This document shows, in pieces, positions 1 to 5,984 of a DNA stretch of 5,984 nt. The notes under the pieces are model-generated. The model saw nothing but the letters and a program-made list of their open reading frames with translations. It had not been told where the DNA came from and ran no database searches. Position 1 is the stretch's first letter; every line of letters begins with the position of its first letter. Origin of the DNA: WHSM01 sp050701635 (GTDB lineage: Bacteria > Actinomycetota > Actinomycetes > Mycobacteriales > Micromonosporaceae); assembly GCA_050701635.1 (NCBI GenBank), contig JBOGDF010000332.1:1-5984 (forward strand), in the 5' to 3' direction. A program made the translations under genes and the position numbers.

Positions 1-961
1 GCGTGCTGCCGGCCGGGCTGGCGCCCAGCAGCAGGCCGCGCAGCGCGGCGCGGGTACGGTCCACGTCCCAGCGGCGTGCCGGGTCCTTCTCCAGCAGCCC
101 GTACAGCACCGGGGTGAGCTCGCCGGCCCGGCGCGGCTGCTCCGGCGGCTCGTTGACCACCGCGTTCATGGTGCTGATCGCGTCGCCCCGGTCGAACGGG
201 GCGCGCGCCTCGGCGGCGGTGTAGAGCGTGACCCCGAGCGAGAACAGGTCGCTGGGCGGCCCGAACCGGCCACCCGTGGCCCGCTCCGGGGAGATGAAGT
301 GCGGCGACCCGAGCACCATCCCCGGGGTGGTCATGTCGGTGTCGGAGACACTGCGCGCCACCCCGAAGTCGGTGAGTACGCAGCGCCCGTCCGCGCAGAT
401 CAGCACGTTGCCCGGTTTCACGTCCCGGTGCAGTACGCCGGCGGCGTGCGCGGCCTCCAGCGCCCCCAGCATCGCCAACCCGATCTTCGCCACGGAACGC
501 GTCGCCAGCGGCCCGTCGCGTTCGATCAGGTCGGCCAGGCTGTGCGCCTTGAGCAGCTCCATCACGATCCACGGGCGGCCGCCGTCGGTGACCACGTCGT
601 ACACCCGGACCACGGATGGGTGGTTGAGCCCGGCGGCGGCGCGCGCCTCCCGCAGGGTGCGCTCGGTGACCGCGTCCCGTTCGCTGGCGGGCATGGTGGG
701 CGGGAGCACCACTTCCTTGATGGCGACCTCGCGGCGTAACAGCCGGTCGGTGGCGCGCCAGACCGCGCCCATCCCGCCGGTGCCGATCGGAGAGACCAGC
801 GTGTAGCGGCCGCCGATCACCGTCCCGGCGGCGGCCCCGGCGGCGCCGTTGTGGGCCGGCGCGCTCTGCGCCGGCACGGTCGGCGCATGGTCCGCGGCTA
901 CGCCACCGGCCCGTACGGGATGCCCGCCGGGTCCGCCTGTGGCTGGGGTATGGGTGCTCAC
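1..961 (-). CDS. PknB-type Ser/Thr protein kinase, N-terminal part (runs off left edge)
   Basis: This encodes a eukaryotic-like Ser/Thr kinase that transfers phosphate from ATP to protein Ser/Thr; its targets cannot be told from sequence. The first 320 residues are visible. Residues 1-48 are an Ala/Pro/Gly-rich, probably disordered tail. The kinase domain then runs from about 53 (GRYTLVSPIG) to about 310. It has a glycine loop GTGGMGAVW (60-68), catalytic Lys82 in VAIKEV, a likely helix-C Glu105, catalytic loop HRDVKPGN (178-185, Asp180), DFG (198-200), an APE-like SPE (224-226) and Asp238 in PPSDLFSLG. All core catalytic residues are present, so it should be active. The GTG start at 961 is chosen because GGGAGG lies 9 nt upstream and the frame is open from there. 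Leu75 is a rare TTA codon (737-739), which would make translation depend on a bldA-type tRNA. Any transmembrane or sensor domain lies outside the window. It is transcribed divergently from the mutase gene. Confidence 0.95.
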   Translation of the reverse strand, partial: MSTHTPATGGPGGHPVRAGGVAADHAPTVPAQSAPAHNGAAGAAAGTVIGGRYTLVSPIGTGGMGAVWRATDRLLRREVAIKEVVLPPTMPASERDAVTERTLREARAAAGLNHPSVVRVYDVVTDGGRPWIVMELLKAHSLADLIERDGPLATRSVAKIGLAMLGALEAAHAAGVLHRDVKPGNVLICADGRCVLTDFGVARSVSDTDMTTPGMVLGSPHFISPERATGGRFGPPSDLFSLGVTLYTAAEARAPFDRGDAISTMNAVVNEPPEQPRRAGELTPVLYGLLEKDPARRWDVDRTRAALRGLLLGASPAGST

Positions 962-970
962 GCGTGTGTT

Positions 971-976
971 CCTCCC
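971..976 (-). promoter_or_regulatory. Shine-Dalgarno site of the kinase gene
   Basis: On the minus strand this reads GGGAGG, with 9 nt between it and the GTG codon at 961. It decides the kinase start and shows that this gene, unlike the divergent mutase, is translated from a leadered mRNA. I could not place a convincing -10/-35 pair for the kinase. Confidence 0.75.
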
Positions 977-997
977 GAAACCAACCCGTCCAGTGTG

Positions 998-1053
998 CGC
1001 AATCGGGGCCGGGATGAAAAATCGCTGATGGACGAATCACCCGCAATCGGGTG
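998..1053. repeat. Repeated 10-mer and inverted repeat in the divergent promoter region
   Basis: The 10-mer CGCAATCGGG occurs at 998-1007 and again at 1042-1051, 44 bp apart on the same strand. The second copy overlaps a perfect inverted repeat, CACCCG-CAAT-CGGGTG (1038-1053). Both lie between the divergent kinase and mutase starts, where a shared operator would be expected. That they bind a regulator is inference; the motif matches no operator I recognise. Confidence 0.35.
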
Positions 1054-1107
1054 GCTGTACGTTGTGCAATTCGCCTCAGCAGGACCGGCCGTAACCGTCC
1101 CGACACC

Positions 1108-1119
1108 TACGATCAGCGG

Positions 1120-1120
<1 letters not shown>
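1108..1120 (+). promoter_or_regulatory. Putative -10 box and leaderless transcription start of the mutase gene
   Basis: TACGAT at 1108-1113 matches the actinobacterial TANNNT -10 pattern. Counting 7 nt from its last T gives a start site at 1120, the A of the ATG codon. No Shine-Dalgarno sequence precedes this ATG, which fits a leaderless mRNA. No convincing -35 hexamer lies about 17 nt upstream. Confidence 0.55.
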
Positions 1121-2683
<1,563 letters not shown>

Positions 2684-2709
<26 letters not shown>

Positions 2710-2738
2710 CCCGTACCGGCGGCGGACAGTTTCTCGAC
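2684..2738 (+). repeat. Imperfect direct duplication across the mutase stop codon
   Basis: Bases 2684-2710, which encode the last residues (TYRPPDSF) and the stop, recur at 2712-2738. The copies differ by two substitutions and two single-base indels. In the second copy the DSF codons survive in a +1 frame. This looks like a decayed tandem duplication at the gene end. Its second copy also supplies the left arm of the adjoining hairpin. Confidence 0.7.
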
Positions 2739-2757
2739 ACAGCGAGAGACCGCCGCC
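2718..2757 (+). terminator. Hairpin after the mutase gene, probable terminator
   Basis: The outer stem is 8 perfect GC-rich pairs, GGCGGCGG (2718-2725) with CCGCCGCC (2750-2757). After a 4-nt bulge comes an inner stem of 7 pairs including one G-U (2730-2736 with 2743-2749), with a 6-nt loop (ACACAG). It begins 8 nt after the stop codon. No T-run follows, as is common for actinomycete terminators. It probably ends the mutase transcript. Confidence 0.6.
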
Positions 2758-2914
2758 ACTGTGGTCGTAACATTGGTCACGAATAGGTCTCGGGTTTTGT
2801 TACGGACAGATCGCCGCAGTGTCGCACCAGGAGTGCGCTGCGTCAGCCGATGCGTGGTTAACGCTGTCTGACGGCCCGAACGGTTGAGGGCCCACGGGGC
2901 CGTCCGGACGATGG

Positions 2915-2945
2915 GTGCCCGCGACATCGATGGAGTCGCGGGTAT
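2915..2945 (+). other. Stable hairpin in the amidohydrolase upstream region
   Basis: CCCGCGAC (2918-2925) pairs perfectly with GTCGCGGG (2935-2942) around a 9-nt loop that contains ATCGAT. Three further pairs, two of them G-U, extend the stem to 2915/2945. No T-run follows. It could be a leader RNA element, an attenuator or part of an operator; the sequence does not decide. Confidence 0.45.
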
Positions 2946-3051
2946 GCGGGTTTCGGCAATTCGTACACAGTGAGTGATGTGAATGCCCGCGGGTAGTGAG
3001 TAACTCTGCGTGATTACCCGATCGGGCGGCAGAAAGTCGGAAATCGGCGTC

Positions 3052-3080
3052 ATGCGTGACTTCAGACAAACGTCACGCGT
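3052..3080 (+). promoter_or_regulatory. Inverted repeat just upstream of the strong ribosome binding site
   Basis: GCGTGAC (3054-3060) and GTCACGC (3072-3078) are perfect inverted arms separated by 11 nt. An outer A-T pair past one G-T position brings this to 8 of 9. The right arm ends 6 nt before the Shine-Dalgarno sequence. It could act as a repressor operator in DNA or as a hairpin controlling access to the ribosome binding site in RNA. Confidence 0.45.
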
Positions 3081-3083
3081 TGT

Positions 3084-3092
3084 AGGAGGTGA
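3084..3092 (+). promoter_or_regulatory. Strong Shine-Dalgarno site of the leader ORF
   Basis: AGGAGGTGA is an essentially full complement of the 16S rRNA 3' tail, with 8 nt between its end and the ATG at 3101. It is the best ribosome binding site seen in the window. It serves the mini-ORF rather than the amidohydrolase ATG at 3203, which lies over 100 nt further on and has only weak upstream purines. Confidence 0.75.
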
Positions 3093-3100
3093 GTGGCCGG

Positions 3101-3199
3101 ATGGTAAGTGGCTGCGACCGGGCTGACGGGTTAACGCGCTGGATACAAACGGCAATCGGCGGGCGCGTCGACCTCGTGGGACTGCGTTGCGCAGAGTGA
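3101..3199 (+). CDS. Candidate leader mini-ORF (32 codons) upstream of the amidohydrolase
   Basis: The ORF begins with ATG at optimal distance from a near-perfect Shine-Dalgarno site and ends with TGA at 3197-3199. The product (MVSGCDRADG at its start, LVGLRCAE at its end) has two Cys and one Trp, with no membrane segment or known motif. I recognise no family. Leu11 is a rare TTA codon (3131-3133). The ORF is in the same frame as the amidohydrolase: after TGA comes one CCC codon and then ATG at 3203. Three readings are possible: a leader ORF with reinitiation (translational coupling), stop-codon readthrough (the context is TGA-C), or an N-terminal extension broken by a nonsense change. GC at third positions is lower than in neighbouring genes, so a functional peptide is not assured. 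Leader ORF with coupling is my preferred reading. Confidence 0.5.
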   Translation: MVSGCDRADGLTRWIQTAIGGRVDLVGLRCAE

Positions 3200-3202
3200 C
3201 CC

Positions 3203-4558
3203 ATGTCGGGCAAGCTGTCCCATGCCAACACCCGGCCCGGCACTGACAAGTTCCTTCACTTCGACCGAGAACGAGAACAGACCGTGACGAGTCCACCCAC
3301 GCTGGCAACCAGCACCACGACGTTGACTCCGTCGTCGGAGTGGTCCGGGCGCGACGAGCCTGGCGCCACTCCTCTCCCGGGCCTGCTCGACAAATGGCTC
3401 GCGTCGCACGGAGCTGAGCTGGTATCGGTACGCCGGCACGTTCACGCCAGCCCGGAGCTGTCCGGTGAGGAGTTCGGCACCGCCGACTACCTCGCGGCGC
3501 GGCTGGCCATGGTCGGGCTGGAGCCGCGGTTCCTGCCTAAGGGCAACGGCGTGATCTGCGACATCGGCGAGGGCGAGCGTATGGTCGCCGTCCGCGCCGA
3601 CCTGGACGCGCTGCCGCTGCCGGACGTCAAGGACGTGCCGTACCGGTCCACTGTGGACGGTGTGTGCCACGCCTGCGGGCACGACGTACACGCCACGGTG
3701 GTGCTCGGCACCGGGCTGGTGATGGCGCAGCTCGCCGAGCAGGGCCTGCTGCCCGGGCGGGTACGCCTGCTGCTGCAGCCCAGCGAGGAGCGGTTCCCGT
3801 CCGGGGCCCCCGAGGTGATCGCCGCCGGCGGGCTGGACGACGTCTCGTCGATCTTCGCGGTGCACTGCGACCCGCGGCTGCCCACCGGGCTGATCGGCGT
3901 ACGGTCCGGGCCGCTCACCGCCGCCGCGGACCAGCTGGAGGTCAAGCTGACCGGGTCCGGCGGGCACACCGCCCGCCCGCACCTGACCACCGACCTGGTG
4001 AACGCGCTGGGGCGGGTCGTGGTGGACGTGCCGGCGATGCTGTCGCGGCGCATCGACCCACGCGCCGGGGTGTCGCTGGTGTTCGGCGCGGTGCACGCCG
4101 GCCAGGCCGCCAATGCGATCCCGCAGGAGGGCATCGCGCGGGCCACCGTACGGGTGCTCGACCGTACGGCCTGGCAGGAGGTGCCGGCGCTGCTGGAGGA
4201 GCTGGTGCAGTCGGCGATCGCCGGCACCGGCGCGAAGGCCGAGATCGAGTACACCCGCGGCGTACCGCCGGTGGTCAACGACCGGATGGCGACCGCCACC
4301 ATGGCGGGTGCCGCCGCCGCGGCGCTCGGCGGCGACCGGGTGGTCGAGACGCCGGTGAGCATGGGCGGCGAGGACTTCGCCTGGTACCTGGAGCAGGTGC
4401 CCGGAGCGATGGCGCGGCTCGGGGTGGGCCGCCCCGGCGAGGAGCTGGACCTGCACCAGGGCAGCTTCGACGTCGACGAGCGGGCGATCGGCTACGGCGT
4501 ACGCGTCATGGTGCACACCGCGTTGGCTGCGCTCGACAACGGCATCACCCAGCCGTAG
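3203..4558 (+). CDS. M20D-family metal-dependent amidohydrolase/aminoacylase
   Basis: This is a cytoplasmic-looking (no signal peptide) peptidase family M20 amidohydrolase of the type that cleaves N-acyl or conjugated amino acids (hippurate, indole-acetyl-amino acid or N-acyl-diaminopimelate hydrolase-like); the actual substrate is unknown. Numbered from ATG 3203, the 451 residues show RRHVHASPE (77-85), RADLDALP (131-138), HACGHDVH (156-163; metal ligands Cys158, His160), QPSEE (192-196; catalytic Glu195, ligand Glu196), His221, the dimerisation-domain motif GSGGHTARPH (251-260), NAIPQE (304-309), GGEDF (388-392) and ligand His418 in LHQGSFD. All expected catalytic and metal residues are present. 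The first 60 residues are a low-complexity, Thr/Ser-rich extension beyond the usual family start. The GTG at 3284 (Val28) is therefore an alternative start, but ATG 3203 directly follows the leader ORF and fits reinitiation. Downstream, it converges on the helicase gene. Confidence 0.93.
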   Translation: MSGKLSHANTRPGTDKFLHFDREREQTVTSPPTLATSTTTLTPSSEWSGRDEPGATPLPGLLDKWLASHGAELVSVRRHVHASPELSGEEFGTADYLAARLAMVGLEPRFLPKGNGVICDIGEGERMVAVRADLDALPLPDVKDVPYRSTVDGVCHACGHDVHATVVLGTGLVMAQLAEQGLLPGRVRLLLQPSEERFPSGAPEVIAAGGLDDVSSIFAVHCDPRLPTGLIGVRSGPLTAAADQLEVKLTGSGGHTARPHLTTDLVNALGRVVVDVPAMLSRRIDPRAGVSLVFGAVHAGQAANAIPQEGIARATVRVLDRTAWQEVPALLEELVQSAIAGTGAKAEIEYTRGVPPVVNDRMATATMAGAAAAALGGDRVVETPVSMGGEDFAWYLEQVPGAMARLGVGRPGEELDLHQGSFDVDERAIGYGVRVMVHTALAALDNGITQP

Positions 4559-4573
4559 CTCCGCCCCGCGACT

Positions 4574-4631
4574 CCAAGATCATGGGGCCCTTCATGCAGT
4601 CATGACTGCATGAAAGGCCCCATGATCTTGG
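4574..4631. terminator. 58-bp near-perfect palindrome, likely bidirectional terminator between convergent genes
   Basis: Two 29-bp arms (4574-4602 and 4603-4631) meet with no spacer and pair at every position except C4590/A4615. Two more pairs (one G-T) extend it to 4572/4633. The central 24 bp (4591-4614) are perfect. CATG occurs five times in symmetric spacing (4581, 4593, 4601, 4609, 4621). It fills the 76-bp gap between the amidohydrolase stop and the helicase stop and would form a very stable hairpin in either transcript. There is no T-run on either side. It may also be one copy of a dispersed repeat family. Confidence 0.75.
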
Positions 4632-4634
4632 GGA

Positions 4635-5984
4635 TCAGGCGCGCCAGCGGCCCAGCAGCTCGACCACGAGCCGGGAGGGGTCTGCTTCGCCGGGTGCGCT
4701 GAACACGTCGGTGAGCTGCCAGCCGGCGTGGCGCAGGATGCGGTGCCGCGCCAGGTGGGCGGCGACCCCGTCCGGGTGCACCTGACACATCACGCCGAAC
4801 GCGTCGCCGCCGGCGCCGACGCACAGGTCCACCGACCAGCGCCCCACCGGGTAGCCGGTGGTGACCGGTGCCCCGGCACGGCGCAGCTCGGCGGCCAGCC
4901 GCTGGGTCCAGGCGTCGCCCGGCTCGGTCTCGGGCGGGGTGGGCGGCTTGTCGGCGTACCGGAAGAAGTCGCCGAGCAGCCCGCCGGCGTCCGGCCAGCT
5001 GGTCAGCACGTGCAACGTACGCCGGGCCCGGGTGATCATCACGTTGAACAGGTGCGGGTCGGTGGCGAACCTGACCCGTCCGGCGTCGTCGCCGGGGCGG
5101 ACCGCCAGCGAGGCGATCACCACGTCGGCTTCGCTGCCCTGGAACGCGTGTACGGTGCCCGCCCGCAGCCGGAGCCGGCCGAGCCGCTCGGCGTACGTAT
5201 TGATCAGCGCGGCTTCGATGGCGTCCGCCTGAGCCCGGTACGGCGTGATCACCGCGAGGTCGTCGGCGCCGGCGGAGACGTACCGGTCGACCAGCGCCAG
5301 CGCCGCCGCCACCTCCGCCTGGTTCGCACCCTTACCGCCGTTGCCCCGCTTGCCGCCGGCACTCGTGCCGCCGTTCCCGTTCTTGCCGGAGTCGGCGGGG
5401 TCTACCGGGTGCAGCTCGATCGCGTCCAGCGAGTCGTTGCGCGGGTGCCGGGTGACCGTGGAGACGGTGCCGCCGTAGAACCGGGCGGAGGAGAACGCGA
5501 TCAGGTGCGGCACGCTGCGGTAGTGCTCCGAGAGCCGGGTCACCGCGGCCGCGGCGGCGGCCACGTCGAAGGCGCTGTTGCGGCGTACGTCGAGCAGCGG
5601 CGCGCGCTCGGCGAGACCGTGCCGCGCCAGCACCTCGTCGATCTGGCGGTCACCGACGAACGACACGAACCGCAGCTGTCGCGGGTCACCGGCGACCACG
5701 GCGCGGCGCGCCCGGGCCAGCACCGGTGCGGCGCCGATCTGGTTGATGTGCGACGCCTCGTCCAGGATCACCAGGTCGAAGCCGCCGGCCACCGCGGGCA
5801 GCAGCTCCTCCACGTCGCCCACGGTGCCGATCCACAGCGGCAGGGCACGCAGCAGCGCCTTCGGGTTGAGCTGCGCCAGCAGCTGTCGGCGGCGGCGCCG
5901 GCCCGCGCGCAGCGCCGTGGCCAGCTCGCTCATCGCCCGGCGTTCCCGGCGCCCGCGGCGGCGGCCGGCGCCGGCCTGCAGCCG
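4635..5984 (-). CDS. Large SF1 (DNA2/NAM7-like) helicase, C-terminal part with endonuclease-like tail (runs off right edge)
   Basis: The last 449 residues of a larger protein are visible. The frame is open to the window edge, so the Met at 5933 is internal, and the part with the Walker A motif lies outside. Numbering from the edge, motifs are: Walker B DEAS (75-78), motif III AGDPRQLRF (98-106), motif IV-like EHYRS (153-157), motif V TVHAFQGSE (277-285) and motif VI NVMITRARR (314-322). These define an ATP-driven UPF1/DNA2-type nucleic-acid helicase. Residues 199-221 are a Gly/Asn/Lys low-complexity insert within the second RecA domain. Residues about 358-447 resemble the Vsr/MTES_1575-like restriction-endonuclease fold appended to DUF4011-type helicases: Asp386 in SVDL, HPDG (403-406), RHRILRHAGW (413-422). 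The expected Glu of the GIEC-like strand is Met399 (GVMC), so nuclease activity may be lost. The role is unknown; relatives include DNA repair and phage-defence proteins. Confidence 0.9.
   Translation of the reverse strand, partial: RLQAGAGRRRGRRERRAMSELATALRAGRRRRRQLLAQLNPKALLRALPLWIGTVGDVEELLPAVAGGFDLVILDEASHINQIGAAPVLARARRAVVAGDPRQLRFVSFVGDRQIDEVLARHGLAERAPLLDVRRNSAFDVAAAAAAVTRLSEHYRSVPHLIAFSSARFYGGTVSTVTRHPRNDSLDAIELHPVDPADSGKNGNGGTSAGGKRGNGGKGANQAEVAAALALVDRYVSAGADDLAVITPYRAQADAIEAALINTYAERLGRLRLRAGTVHAFQGSEADVVIASLAVRPGDDAGRVRFATDPHLFNVMITRARRTLHVLTSWPDAGGLLGDFFRYADKPPTPPETEPGDAWTQRLAAELRRAGAPVTTGYPVGRWSVDLCVGAGGDAFGVMCQVHPDGVAAHLARHRILRHAGWQLTDVFSAPGEADPSRLVVELLGRWRA

Larger units (their letters stand above)
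2758..3083 (+). other. Gene-free region rich in inverted repeats, probable regulatory leader
   Basis: I see no convincing gene here. Base composition is less GC-rich than in the flanking genes, and stops occur in all plus frames. Several inverted repeats stand in a row: CGCAC/GTGCG (2823-2837); CGTCAG/CTGACG (2841-2873) enclosing GCGT/ACGC (2852-2864); the 10-bp palindrome CGTCCGGACG (2901-2910); an 8-bp-stem hairpin (2918-2942); CCCGCGGG (2986-2993); and GAGTAACTC (2998-3006). The region leads into a strong ribosome binding site, so it may be promoter plus structured 5' leader. It matches no riboswitch class I know. The exact promoter cannot be placed; TAACAT at 2768-2773 is one weak -10 candidate. 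Confidence 0.45.

Noticed and set aside
228..806. 192-codon plus-strand open frame over the kinase
   Set aside because: The minus strand encodes all kinase motifs continuously here; the plus product is low-complexity Ser/Arg/Pro.
1051..1119. Upstream GTG (1051) as start of the mutase
   Set aside because: The added 23 residues look like translated intergenic DNA and would overlap the -10 box and the inverted repeat; ATG 1120 fits the family start better.
2758..3083. c-di-AMP (ydaO) or cobalamin riboswitch
   Set aside because: I looked for the conserved core elements of these classes on the plus strand and did not see them, and a cobalamin element would be expected upstream of the mutase, not after it.
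3131..4516. 461-codon open frame on the minus strand opposite the amidohydrolase
   Set aside because: Same kind of antisense shadow; the plus strand carries every M20 motif in order.
4574..4631. Insertion-sequence end or CRISPR repeat
   Set aside because: There is no transposase, no target-site duplication and only one palindromic unit, so neither interpretation is supported.

Overview
The window is high-GC DNA (roughly 70% by eye) with strong G/C preference at third codon positions, GTG starts, few clear Shine-Dalgarno sites and a likely leaderless promoter. This points to an actinomycete. The mix of genes and the long intergenic palindrome would suit a Micromonosporaceae-type genome, but that family-level guess is inference. 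No RNA gene, CRISPR array or insertion sequence was recognised.

Layout from left to right. (1) A PknB-type Ser/Thr protein kinase on the minus strand (1-961) runs off the left edge; all core catalytic motifs are visible. (2) A 158-bp divergent intergenic region holds the kinase ribosome binding site, a small inverted repeat, a repeated 10-mer and a -10 box placed exactly for leaderless transcription of the next gene. (3) A stand-alone large (alpha) subunit of a methylmalonyl-CoA mutase-type enzyme (1120-2709) carries the substrate-binding Tyr/Arg pair of true methylmalonyl-CoA mutases but no cobalamin-binding domain. (4) A region of about 390 bp has no annotated gene but is rich in inverted repeats. 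It starts with an imperfect duplication of the mutase 3' end and a terminator-like hairpin, and ends with a strong Shine-Dalgarno sequence. (5) A small 32-codon ORF with a rare TTA codon (3101-3199) follows. Its TGA is in the same frame as, and one codon before, the ATG of (6) an M20D-family metal-dependent amidohydrolase (3203-4558). (7) A nearly perfect 58-bp palindrome fills the gap between two convergent genes. (8) The C-terminal 449 residues of a large superfamily 1 (DNA2/NAM7-like) helicase with a restriction-endonuclease-like tail lie on the minus strand (4635-5984) and run off the right edge.

The four main genes do not form one pathway. Kinase and mutase are divergent, mutase and amidohydrolase are separated by a hairpin and a long gap, and amidohydrolase and helicase converge. 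The least ordinary parts are the leader of the amidohydrolase (hairpins, strong ribosome binding site, TTA-containing mini-ORF, in-frame TGA), the long palindrome at 4574-4631, and the helicase tail domain, which seems to lack its catalytic Glu.
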